Shown piece by piece: positions 15,337-23,731 of a stretch of 27,402 nucleotides of DNA. The notes beneath the pieces were generated by a model that had not been told where the DNA came from, did no database searches, and saw only the letters and a program-made list of their open reading frames with translations. The DNA comes from an uncultured Sphingomonadales bacterium. Lineage in GTDB: Bacteria > Pseudomonadota > Alphaproteobacteria > Sphingomonadales > Sphingomonadaceae. Each line of letters starts with the position of its first letter. Position 1 is the first letter of the stretch. The stretch spans positions 1 through 27,402 of the forward strand of contig CAIKKO010000281.1 of assembly GCA_903828025.1 (NCBI GenBank), read 5' to 3'. Position numbers and translations under genes: made by a program.

Positions 15337-17577
15337 GTGCAACAAATCACCCCCGTTTCCGGCTCGGCCGACCAAATCCTCGCCCCGGAACAGTCCATGG
15401 CCAATGGCGGCTATGGGGATGGCGGCGCTTACGCGGAAAGCGAACCGTCGTTCGATATTCGCGAAATCATTGCGATCGTAAGAGCGAACCTCGTCGCCAT
15501 CAGTTTGATTGTGGTTGGCACGCTCGCGCTCGCGATCATCGTAACGCTGCTCCAGACGCCGCGCTACACCGCCGACACAACCTTGCAGATCAACGACCAG
15601 TCTGCCCAGATCTTCGGCAAGCAAGACGACACGATGCAGGACCCGGTCGTGGCCGCGAGCGACACCGAGCGCTTTTTGCAGACCCAGGTCGATATCCTGA
15701 AAAGCCGGGCATTGGCCGAGCGCGTGGCGCAAAAGTTGCGCCTCGTGGGCAATGCCAAGTTCTACGATGCGATGGGCGTGCGCCAGCCCACCGGCAATCT
15801 CACGCGTGCCGAACTCGAAGATCTCACGCTGCGAACGATCGAGAACGCGCGCGATGTCGATCTGCCGCGCAACACGCGCCTTGCGACGGTTAGCTTCATC
15901 AGCACCCAACCGGAATTGGCGGCGCAAATCGCCAACACGTTCGCCTCCGAATTTATCCAAACCAACCTTCAGCGCCGGTTCGACAGCTCCGCTTATGCGC
16001 GTGAGTTCATTTCCGGCCAGCTCTCCGAAGCCCGTGCCAAGCTGGAGGGTTCAGAACGCGAGCTCAATGCTTATGCCCGTCAGGCAGGCCTGATCCGCGA
16101 CCGCGATGCCACATCGGCCGGCCCCAGCCAGGGCGGACGCGTCGGCAACTCGGTCACAACAACCAGTTTGCTTGAGGTCAATTCCGCGGCCAATCAAGCC
16201 GAAGCCGCGCGGATCGCGGCGGAAGGCCGTTGGCGCCTTGTGTCTGGCAGCAACGCTCTCAATTCGCCCGACGTGCTGGCCAATCCTGCCATTTCGGCGC
16301 TTCTCGCCGAGCGTGCCCGAGACATGGCCGAACTTGAGAAGCAGCGCGCCAACCACCTCGAAGATTATCCCGCCGTGCAGCAGCTCAAAGCACAGGTCGG
16401 CGTGATTGATGCGCAAATACAGAGTGTCGCGAGCAGCATAAAGGCTTCGGTCAAGCAGCAGTACGATGCAGCGCTGGCGGCCGAGGACAGCCTCAAGCGG
16501 GAAGTGACCGACCTCAAGGGCTCTTCGCTCGCGGAGCAGGACCAGCTGGTTCAGTACCGCCTCCTCGAACGTGAGGCGGATACCAACCGCACAGTGTATG
16601 AGGGGCTGCTGCAGCGCTACAAGGAGCTCAACGCCGCGGCAGGCATCAGCGCGAGCAACATTGCCATCATTGACCCCGCCATCCCGCCGATCCGGCCAAG
16701 CTCGCCCAACCTGCTGCGCAACCTGTTGCTGGCTTTGGTTGTCGGGCTCGGATCGGCCGCAGCGTTCGTCTTCCTGCGCAACCAGCTCGATGACTCGGTC
16801 AAGGTTCCGGAGGATGTCGAAGGCAAGCTGCAAATGGCGCTGCTCGGCGTGATCCCGCTCACCGAGGAACTCGATCTCAATGTCGCGATGGAGGATCCCA
16901 AATCGCCTATCAGCGAAGGGTACAACTCTCTGCGGAGCGCGCTGCTCTACTCTACAGCGACGGGCCTACCCAAAACGATGCTCGTCACGAGCTCGCAGCC
17001 ATCGGAAGGCAAATCGACCACCAGCCTTGCCATCGCCAAAGGCATCGCGCGGCTTGGTCGCAACGTCGTACTGCTCGACGTCGACTTGCGCCGCCCGGCG
17101 CTGCACCGCGCCATTCCGGAGCTTGCCGGCGAAAACAACCGCGGCATTTCAAGCATCCTTACCGCGCAGAGCACGGTCGATGAGGCGCTGCGCGACACCG
17201 ACATCGAGCACCTCAAGGTCATTACATCCGGCCCGATCCCGCCGAGCCCGACCGAACTGATCAGCTCCAGCCGCATGAGCCAGTTGATGGAGGAACTGTC
17301 GGAGCGGTTCGATCTGGTGCTGCTCGACAGCCCGCCGGTGCTCGGCCTTGCCGACTCACCGCTCATGGCTGCGCTTGTCGACGGCGTGATTATCGTGATC
17401 CAGTCCGATCGCAGTCGCCGCGGTTCGCTCAAGGCCTCTTTGCGCAGACTGCGGAACATGCGCACCAACATCCTCGGCGGCGTGCTAACGAAGTTCGACT
17501 CGAGCAATATGGGCAACCGATATTCCGAGTACTATGGCTATAACTACTACCAGTACAGCAGCACTGCGACGAAATAG
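15337..17577 (+). CDS. Polysaccharide co-polymerase with bacterial tyrosine kinase domain (Wzc-type)
   Basis: Inner-membrane protein controlling chain length and export by cycles of tyrosine autophosphorylation. 746 residues from a GTG. Order of parts: cytoplasmic tail; membrane helix 51-72; Wzz-type region followed by long periplasmic coiled coils (about 190-440); second helix 459-482; BY-kinase domain. In the kinase: Walker A SQPSEGKST with Lys559, Walker A' LLDVDLRRP (Asp581/Asp583), Walker B LVLLDSPP with Asp664. The C-terminus holds seven tyrosines (729, 732, 733, 735, 737, 738, 740), the usual autophosphorylation cluster. Kinase and co-polymerase are fused here, whereas some sphingan loci split them into two genes. 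A Wza-like gene precedes and a TPR-like gene follows by 3 bp. Confidence 0.95.
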   Translation: MQQITPVSGSADQILAPEQSMANGGYGDGGAYAESEPSFDIREIIAIVRANLVAISLIVVGTLALAIIVTLLQTPRYTADTTLQINDQSAQIFGKQDDTMQDPVVAASDTERFLQTQVDILKSRALAERVAQKLRLVGNAKFYDAMGVRQPTGNLTRAELEDLTLRTIENARDVDLPRNTRLATVSFISTQPELAAQIANTFASEFIQTNLQRRFDSSAYAREFISGQLSEARAKLEGSERELNAYARQAGLIRDRDATSAGPSQGGRVGNSVTTTSLLEVNSAANQAEAARIAAEGRWRLVSGSNALNSPDVLANPAISALLAERARDMAELEKQRANHLEDYPAVQQLKAQVGVIDAQIQSVASSIKASVKQQYDAALAAEDSLKREVTDLKGSSLAEQDQLVQYRLLEREADTNRTVYEGLLQRYKELNAAAGISASNIAIIDPAIPPIRPSSPNLLRNLLLALVVGLGSAAAFVFLRNQLDDSVKVPEDVEGKLQMALLGVIPLTEELDLNVAMEDPKSPISEGYNSLRSALLYSTATGLPKTMLVTSSQPSEGKSTTSLAIAKGIARLGRNVVLLDVDLRRPALHRAIPELAGENNRGISSILTAQSTVDEALRDTDIEHLKVITSGPIPPSPTELISSSRMSQLMEELSERFDLVLLDSPPVLGLADSPLMAALVDGVIIVIQSDRSRRGSLKASLRRLRNMRTNILGGVLTKFDSSNMGNRYSEYYGYNYYQYSSTATK

Positions 17578-17580
17578 CCA

Positions 17581-18786
17581 ATGACGGATGCAGCTTCCCG
17601 GGGGCGGTTCGATCTTATTCGCACTGTCGTTGCTGTCGTCGGGCTTGTGGGGCTTGCAACCGCCGCGCTGCTCAGCGGTTCAGACAGGCAAAGCCGCGAG
17701 TTCCCAAACTCACCGAGCTTGGTCGGCTGGCCTTATGACACGGGTGCAGCACGGGCAAAGGCGGCACTAGCGTTCGTACGGTCCGGCCCAGAAAGCGCCA
17801 TCGGCTGCGCGCGAAGGGCCGTCTTGTCCGACCCACTCTCTGCACAGGCCGTTTCCATTCTCGGCCGTTCGTACCTCTATGCACAGCACCTGCCCGAAGC
17901 CCGCCAAGCCTTCGAAGTCTCGGGACAACTCGGCTGGCGCGATGACATGACGCAGATCTACTGGCTCGATCAAGCGATGCAGGACGGTGATTACAAAGTC
18001 GCGGCCGAACGGCTCGACGCTTTGCTGCGGCAATCACCCGACGACGAAAATCGAGACAAATTCGTCGCTGCAGTCGCGGCATCACCCGAGGGCAGAGCGG
18101 CGCTTGCCGTGCGGCTGAAACTCGCGCCAGATTGGGCGAGGCGGCTGTCGACCCAAGTGGATGGCTTGCCAGCTGACCAGCTGCTCCAGCGGATCGACCT
18201 GATGCGGCGGACGGGCAAGGGCGTGTGGGATTGCGCCGCGACCGAACCGTTGACCCAGAAGCTGATCAATCAAGGCATGCTCAATGAAGCGCAATCGGTG
18301 TGGCGGCTCAATTGCGAGCCATCGAACTCGCTTGTCTACGATGGCGGGTTCGAACACTTCGATACGCTCCAGACTACGTCAGCGTTCGACTGGCAGATTT
18401 CCAGTGGTGGCGATGCCGATGTCGCGTTGAACCGCGATGGAGCAGGGCACCAGACCCTCGCACTCGAAGTCATTTCGACCTCCACCTTGCCCATTGTGCG
18501 GCAACTGATCGTGCTTGAGCCCGGCCATTACCGGCTGACATGGCGCACCCCGGCATCGCCGAGAGCCCAGGCCCGCGCGGTTCGCGTATCACTGTCCTGC
18601 ACGCCGGACCTTAGCCGTGCCGCCAACGGCACGCCCGTGCCGGGGAGGCCGGACACGTGGACGCAAGACTTCGAGATCGATGGCGAATGCCCGGCCCGCC
18701 AACTCGTGTTTTGGCTAGCACCGAGGTCACCGATCCATCTCGGCGACGTGAGCCTCGAGGAAGTTGAGGATGAGGCCGACGATTGA
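17581..18786 (+). CDS. Membrane-anchored TPR-like protein of the polysaccharide operon
   Basis: Function not known. 401 residues; an N-terminal membrane helix (about 12-32) puts the rest in the periplasm. Residues about 55-250 are helical with TPR-like repeats: AIGCARRAVLSDPLSAQAVS, LGRSYLYAQHLPEARQAFEV and DGDYKVAAERLDALLRQSP fit the repeat spacing. Residues about 255-395 look like a beta-sandwich (YDGGFEHFDTLQTTSAFDWQ, HYRLTWRTP, RQLVFWLAP), starting with the N-GGFE-type entry seen in carbohydrate-binding modules. Starting 3 bp after the Wzc-type stop, it is surely cotranscribed. A periplasmic scaffold that binds polymer or couples polymerase to exporter is a reasonable inference. Confidence 0.85.
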   Translation: MTDAASRGRFDLIRTVVAVVGLVGLATAALLSGSDRQSREFPNSPSLVGWPYDTGAARAKAALAFVRSGPESAIGCARRAVLSDPLSAQAVSILGRSYLYAQHLPEARQAFEVSGQLGWRDDMTQIYWLDQAMQDGDYKVAAERLDALLRQSPDDENRDKFVAAVAASPEGRAALAVRLKLAPDWARRLSTQVDGLPADQLLQRIDLMRRTGKGVWDCAATEPLTQKLINQGMLNEAQSVWRLNCEPSNSLVYDGGFEHFDTLQTTSAFDWQISSGGDADVALNRDGAGHQTLALEVISTSTLPIVRQLIVLEPGHYRLTWRTPASPRAQARAVRVSLSCTPDLSRAANGTPVPGRPDTWTQDFEIDGECPARQLVFWLAPRSPIHLGDVSLEEVEDEADD

Positions 18787-18941
18787 ATCCTGTTGGCCAC
18801 ATCCGGATCGACTAGGATGGCGCTGACACAGAGCGTTGCAATTCCGGCCTAATTCGGCGTTTCAGAGTGGCCCAGGCCAACGTGGATGTGCTTCAGGGAA
18901 CGCGACGAGATGGCTTCGCCAGACCAGAAGATGAGGCAGAG

Positions 18942-20429
18942 ATGATCACCGTCCACGACCTGATGCGGGAATCCGGTGTAGCCTTCGGTACCAGCGGTGC
19001 GCGAGGCGAAGTCACCGCAATGACCGACCGCGTCTGCTACGGGTATACACGCGGTTTCCTCGCGTACATGGCCGAGCAGGGCGATTTCTCGCAGGCCATG
19101 CGGGTAGCGCTGGCTGGTGACCTGCGGCCGAGTACGCCCCGCATTTTGAGCGCCTGCGCCAAGGCCATCTCCGATTCGGGCGGGGTGGCGGAGTTTTGTG
19201 GCTTCGTCCCCACGCCCGCGCTCGCCCTGCACGCTTTCGCCGAGAAAATTCCATCGCTGATGGTCACCGGCAGCCACATCCCGGCCGACCGCAACGGGAT
19301 CAAGTTCTACCGCCCGGGCGGCGAGCTCTTGAAATCCGACGAGCCGGGGATGAGCAGGCAGTCGCTCGATCTTGGCAGCGACAAATTTGACGCGAGTGGC
19401 GCACTGGTATCCGCAGAACCCCTGCCCGCCGTGACCGATGTCGAGACAGCGTACCGGCGCCGATACATTGATCATTTTGGCGCAGGCTCGCTCGCGGGCA
19501 AGCGCATCGGCGTCTATCAGCATTCCGCAGTCGGCCGTGATCTTCTTGCCGACATACTGCGTGAGCTGGGGGCTGAAATTGCATTGCTCGGACGATCGGA
19601 CGTGTTCATTCCGGTCGATACGGAGGCGATTCGACCGGAGGACATCCGGCTCGCGCAGGAATGGGCGGCAGAAGGTGGGTTCGATGCCATCGTGTCCACC
19701 GACGGCGATTCAGATCGTCCGCTCCTTAGCGACGAAGCTGGCAACTGGCTGCGCGGCGATGTTCTGGGCATTCTATGCGCGGCGCGCGTAGGCGCAACGA
19801 GTGTGGTCACCCCCGTCAGCAGCAGCACGGCGCTTGAACGGGATGGCCGCTTCCCTCGCTGTCGCCGGACACGAATCGGCTCACCTTACGTAATCGCGGG
19901 TATGACGGAGGAACTGGCCGCTGGCTCCGAAGTGGTCTGTGGTTTCGAGGCGAATGGCGGCTTTCTGCTGGGCAGCGACATAAGCGGTGCAAATGGAACG
20001 ACCAGCGCTCTGCCGACGCGCGATGCTCTCCTTCCCATCCTTGCGGTTCTCACGGCAGGCGGCCAGAGCGTATCAGCCCAAACTGCTGCATTGCCGCAGC
20101 GCTTCACGTTCAGCGATCGGATCAGTCCGTTCCCCGCCGCCAAGAGCCAGTGGGTCTTCGAACAATTGCTGGATGGTGATGACACCGCAAAGCTGGCCCT
20201 GCAAACACGCCTGTTTGGTGAATTTGCGGGACCGGCGCAAACCGTTGATCTTACCGATGGAGTGCGGACCCAATTCGCTGGCGGAACCATCATCCATATC
20301 CGTGGATCAGGAAACGCACCTGAGTTGCGCTGCTATACCGAGGCTGCCAGCGTGGCCGTGGCCGAAGAGGCCAACCACAAGGCGCTCGGCGTCATTCGGG
20401 CCATGACCGGCGTAACGAAGCAGGTTTAG
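18942..20429 (+). CDS. Phosphomannomutase/phosphoglucomutase family protein
   Basis: Interconverts hexose-6- and hexose-1-phosphates for nucleotide-sugar synthesis in the cytoplasm. 495 residues from the ATG at 18942; a GTG at 18867 is open but adds an unsupported N-terminus. Seen: GTSGARG (16-22), the phosphoserine loop TGSHIP with catalytic Ser111, the magnesium loop DGDSDRP (Asp254, Asp256, Asp258), and the sugar-binding loop position GFEANGGF (334-341), which replaces the GEMSGH/GEESGH of typical ManB/PgmG enzymes. The divergent loop means that the substrate should not be assumed. It lies 155 bp after the TPR-like gene in the same direction. It would supply activated sugar precursors for the locus. 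Confidence 0.9.
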   Translation: MITVHDLMRESGVAFGTSGARGEVTAMTDRVCYGYTRGFLAYMAEQGDFSQAMRVALAGDLRPSTPRILSACAKAISDSGGVAEFCGFVPTPALALHAFAEKIPSLMVTGSHIPADRNGIKFYRPGGELLKSDEPGMSRQSLDLGSDKFDASGALVSAEPLPAVTDVETAYRRRYIDHFGAGSLAGKRIGVYQHSAVGRDLLADILRELGAEIALLGRSDVFIPVDTEAIRPEDIRLAQEWAAEGGFDAIVSTDGDSDRPLLSDEAGNWLRGDVLGILCAARVGATSVVTPVSSSTALERDGRFPRCRRTRIGSPYVIAGMTEELAAGSEVVCGFEANGGFLLGSDISGANGTTSALPTRDALLPILAVLTAGGQSVSAQTAALPQRFTFSDRISPFPAAKSQWVFEQLLDGDDTAKLALQTRLFGEFAGPAQTVDLTDGVRTQFAGGTIIHIRGSGNAPELRCYTEAASVAVAEEANHKALGVIRAMTGVTKQV

Positions 20430-20613
20430 CCGGTCGTTCGGCCAATTTGGTTCATTGTCTTTGCGCAGGCGATGGTCCGCTGGCTTGGTGCTTGCCGGCG
20501 TCCGGTCGCATTTGCAGCACACCGGGGACGGTTTTGATGAAAGTCTGGTCTTGGATCGGGAATTATCCTCGTTCCGACACTCCATTTTGCACCAATACAG
20601 CTTAAAAATCTTT

Positions 20614-20637
20614 CCGTAACTAACCGTTACGGTTTTT
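20614..20637 (+). terminator. Perfect palindrome with T tract: terminator or operator
   Basis: CCGTAAC (20614-20620), loop TAACC, GTTACGG (20626-20632), then TTTTT. It could end the phosphohexomutase transcript. The stem is only 7 bp, and the element sits 6 bp before a TTGACT -35-like hexamer (20639-20644), so it could instead be an operator for the downstream module. The -10 for that hexamer is poor. The rest of the 344-bp gap holds no gene. Confidence 0.5.
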
Positions 20638-20649
20638 CTTGACTTGTTG

Positions 20650-20664
20650 GAACATTTCGTGAAC
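20650..20664 (+). promoter_or_regulatory. Candidate LexA (SOS) box
   Basis: GAACATTTCGTGAAC matches the alphaproteobacterial LexA site GAAC-N7-GAAC (reverse complement GTTC-N7-GTTC). An A follows each GAAC, so ten positions repeat directly. It is 109 bp before the start of the phage-like two-gene module. One chance match per window of this size is expected, so the weight comes from its intergenic, promoter-proximal position and the phage-like genes behind it. Confidence 0.5.
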
Positions 20665-20773
20665 AAAACTCGCGAAGGTGGCTGCCCCCCTCTGCCTCGC
20701 GCGCCCACAGCGGGTTGCATGAGGCCGAAGTCCCAGCCCGCGAAGTCCTGTCCACCCAAGCCGGGAGCATCTC

Positions 20774-21139
20774 ATGACTGACATCACGTTTACAACCGTC
20801 GGGAGCCGTCAAAAGCGGCTCGTCGACATGGGTGACGAAACATTCGCGGAAATAACCGCGTTGCCCATGCTCATGCCGACCGCCTGGGTGCCGTCATCTA
20901 CTTTCAATGGCCGGGTCTATCCCGATATCGAAATCCAGATGATCGGAACCCCGACAACCGCCTATGTGTTTCAGGACAGCCTCGACGGCGTCAACTTCAA
21001 CGATTGCAACGCCTGGGACCGCAACGGCGCAACGCTCGGTTCCATCGCGGCGGCCGGACGGTATCGCCTTCCCGGCAGCTGCTATCTGAAAGCACGTCAA
21101 GGTGCCGGCGCGACATTCCTCATCCGGGCGGGGAGCTGA
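20774..21139 (+). CDS. Small phage-structural-like protein (possible tailspike adaptor)
   Basis: Not assigned to a named family. 121 residues, no signal peptide or membrane helix, mostly short beta strands (TTAYVFQDSLDGVNFNDCNA, GRYRLPGSCYLKARQ). The opening TFTTVGSRQKRLVDMGDETFAE resembles short head or tail accessory proteins of sphingomonad and other alphaproteobacterial prophages, but this is my pattern recognition and not a search result. GGGAG lies 7 nt before the ATG. It ends 3 bp before the beta-helix gene, so the two are translated together. An adaptor or chaperone for that protein is the simplest guess. A candidate SOS box precedes it. Confidence 0.7.
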   Translation: MTDITFTTVGSRQKRLVDMGDETFAEITALPMLMPTAWVPSSTFNGRVYPDIEIQMIGTPTTAYVFQDSLDGVNFNDCNAWDRNGATLGSIAAAGRYRLPGSCYLKARQGAGATFLIRAGS

Positions 21140-21142
21140 GCA

Positions 21143-22669
21143 ATGGCTGTTGATGCGCTCGCGCGGCTGAATGCCGCAAAGTCCGCCGATCTTGCTTCGA
21201 CCGCCGCCGGAAAGGGCGCCAGCTTGGTCGCCCTGCCTTTTGGCGGGAGTGTCGGCGATCTCGGCGGAAGCTACAAAGACGCGGTCTTCGCGACCGCGCA
21301 GGGCGGCGTCGAACTGGCGCATGCGCAGGCACTGGCCACCGGCAAATCCCGTGTGATCGTGAACGGATTTGCCTGGGTGGCGAACGGCACAGTGACCACG
21401 TTCAACGTGGTGATCGAGTTCGTGGGCAGCGCGACCCTGTCCGCAAACGGCTATGCCCTGAATTTCACCAAGGGCTTTCGCGCGCATGACATGGACTCGG
21501 TGTTCAGCCCCGCCGATGCCAGACTGCTGACATTCCCCACCACGCAGCGCCTCACCCCGTTCCACTATGGCGCGAAGGGCGATTATGTCTCGTCCGCCTC
21601 ACCGGGCACGGACGATGGCAATGCGCTGAACGCATGGGCCAGTGAACTGTGCTGGCGCGTGATGCCGCCCGCGAAATACGGCACGACCAAAACGATCTTC
21701 TGGAACGGCGACACGACCGCCGCCGCCAATTCAGGGCTTCCGGCCTATTTCGGCATTCGGGCAGAGCCGGGGGCGGAGATCGTGCAGCGCACCGACAATA
21801 TCCCGGTGATGACGTTCTATGGTTACCGGGGCGAATGGCGCTTCCCGAAGCTGAGTTTCATGACTGCGCAGCCCGCGACCAACTATAGCGCGGTGGGTCT
21901 GCTTTGCGCGACCAAGCCGGGCTTTGGCAACGGGTTTTACATCGCGCATGTGCCGTTCCTCCATGTCGAGAATGCGTGCTGCGGGGTGTTCTTTCCGCGC
22001 GGGATCAATTCGGCGCTGGCCGCCAACGCCGCCGCTGGCGCAACGACGATTACCGTGGCCGACGCACAGACCGACCATACCGGGGCACGCCCTTGGACCG
22101 TGGGTATGTATGTGCAGATTTATCTCGACACCGGGGCCTATCAGACCACCCGCATTGCCAATGTGGCAGGCGCGGTGCTGACGCTGGCCGACGCCTTGAT
22201 CGCGAGTGCCTCGAACGGCGCGCGGGTGGCGGTGTCGCCCACGGCACTGGCCCTTTCAACCGATACCGCAGGGCTTCCGGTCAATTATCAGAACACCTTC
22301 GACCACGTCTATATCAACAATCCGAGCCGCTATGGCTGGGTCGATACGGGTAACGGAACGCAGAACGCCTATCTCAACCGCTATGTCACGGGGGCCTTTC
22401 CCGACGCAGCAGTGGAACCCGGCCAATACGCTGGTTTCCGCGATCCACGAGTTGTTCCGCAACGGCGACAAGCACGGCATCACCAATATCGAACATTTCA
22501 AGTTCAGCGGCAACGCCTGGTATATTGCCGGAGACAATGTCAGCCTGGGTACGGTGCACTTCGAGGCCTGCCGCCTGACCGCGAATGCGACCGGGCTGAT
22601 CGCGGGGCCGGTGCGCAACATCGTGGCCGACATCGTCCAGCTCAATTATTGCGCTATGCTGAGCGATGA
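21143..22669 (+). pseudogene. Tailspike/pectate-lyase-like beta-helix protein, 5' reading frame (frameshifted)
   Basis: N-terminal part of a protein that would have about 814 residues if a +1 frameshift near 22390-22394 were corrected; the terminal tract of this frame (after about 22394, running out of frame to 22669) is Arg/Gln-rich noise. The start MAVDALARLNAAK at 21143 is 3 bp after the adaptor-like gene. There is no signal peptide, as in phage tail proteins. At about residues 135-170 the motif FHYGAKGDY followed by DDGNALNAWASEL is the typical Pectate_lyase_3 entry to a right-handed beta-helix, as in phage tailspike depolymerases. Residues about 295-350 (AAAGATTITVADA, VQIYLDTGAYQTTRIANVAG) look like an inserted beta domain common in phage structural proteins. 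Candidate role: polysaccharide lyase or hydrolase. The break may be real or a sequencing error. Confidence 0.75.
22390..22394 (+). other. G5 tract at the frameshift point
   Basis: Sequence TCAC-GGGGG-CCTTT. Coding style changes here from the frame of 21143 to the next frame, a shift that one extra G would explain. With four Gs the whole 2.4-kb gene is one open frame. The exact site could lie up to about 40 bp downstream. Confidence 0.6.
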
Positions 22670-23588
22670 TGCCTTTACTGCTGCGGGGATTTTTTCGCCG
22701 ACGCTGACCGTACCGACCAGCCTTGGGGGCAGCAAAGGCATATGGCGCGTCGGCGTGTTGCACCTCACCAAGAACATGATCTCGCGCAATGTGGGCTTTA
22801 TCATCCGCGATACATCGGCCAACCAGACCAAGATCGAAATCGGGTCATGGCAAGGCGACCGCGATGCGGGGATTTACCCGACCATGGACCAGATATCGAG
22901 CAGCCCCAACTTGGGTACTCCGGTCAAGATCGGCAACTTGCTGCCGGACAACACCGTAGCGTTCCGGCTCGATGCGGACCTGACCCTGACCACGGTGCAG
23001 GACATGTATCCCTCAAACAAGGGCCAATTCAAGGTCAGCAAACTGGCCTATCTGTGGGCGAGCAAAGTTCCGGCGACGGCCACCGCTGGCGTTTATAACG
23101 AAAGCGGCGCGGTCAACCTCGTTTCGGCGGTGAACAACACCGCGCTTTCCGGGCTGACGAGCAAGACCGGCACGGTGCTGGAGCCGGGGCTGCACACGAA
23201 CGAGACGAGCAAGCTGCGGGTGGCGGGCTCGCGCCTGTTCTTCAAGTGCCTTGCGGCGGAAAGCGCTCCCACTGCCGTGACCGGAGCATCAAGCTACCTC
23301 ACCGGACGCGACGGGGGCAGCAGCACCACCAACCTTGGGTTCATCAACTTCGGTTCGGCGCACGGGTTCAACGTGGGTGACGTGGTGACGATCACCGGCT
23401 CGGTCACGGCGGCGCTCAATGCCACGTTCAAGATCGTGGACGTGCCGACGACCACGCAGATTGCGGTCTATGTGGACAGCGTGGCGGCGGTGGGCTCCTC
23501 GGGCGCGCCGACGGCAGATGCGGCGATTGCGGTGCAGCTCAAGCCGACGATGAACGTATTTGCCCTTGGCGATGATTATGGTTTCTAG
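22395..23588 (+). pseudogene. Tailspike/pectate-lyase-like beta-helix protein, 3' reading frame
   Basis: Continuation of the preceding gene in the next frame. With one G removed from the G5 tract, translation reads NRYVTGPFPTQQWNPANTLV and runs on smoothly through IHELFRNGDKHGITNIEHFK. There is no start codon with a ribosome site near the junction, so this part is unlikely to be an independent gene. It shows beta-helix-like strands (NIVADIVQLNYCAML, KIEIGSWQGDRDAGIYP, VKIGNLLPDNTVAF). Then comes a C-terminal beta domain (about nt 23290-23588: GFINFGSAHGFNVGDVVTIT, TFKIVDVPTTTQIAVYVD) that resembles C-terminal modules of phage fibres. The open frame is maintained for almost 1.2 kb with normal codon use, so the frameshift, if real, is recent. 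Confidence 0.7.
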
Positions 23589-23640
23589 GGTAAACACGCC
23601 CGATCGCCAGCCGCACGCGGAGGGCGGTTGACCCGTCGGC

Positions 23641-23676
23641 TGAACCGGGCCAACACCGAAATTAAGGCCCGGTTCA
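23641..23676. repeat. 11-bp perfect inverted repeat between the beta-helix and GH5 genes
   Basis: TGAACCGGGCC (23641-23651) and GGCCCGGTTCA (23666-23676) with a 14-nt AT-richer loop. A strong hairpin but no T run, so it is not a classical intrinsic terminator. It could be a transcript-stabilising or Rho-assisted element, or a protein site. It lies 52 bp after the beta-helix stop and 55 bp before the chosen GH5 start. Confidence 0.6.
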
Positions 23677-23731
23677 CGCCGCTCAGGCAATGATCAGTAC
23701 CGCAGGCGGCACCGGGTCGGAGTTCTTGGAC

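Noticed and set aside
22206..22400. ATG at 22206 as the start of a separate downstream gene
   Set aside because: The first about 60 codons of that frame overlap clearly coding sequence in the other frame and look like noise; a frameshift explains the data better.
22390..22440. Programmed +1 ribosomal frameshift in the beta-helix gene
   Set aside because: No prfB-like slippery site, internal Shine-Dalgarno or in-frame stop at the junction; an indel in the G tract is simpler.
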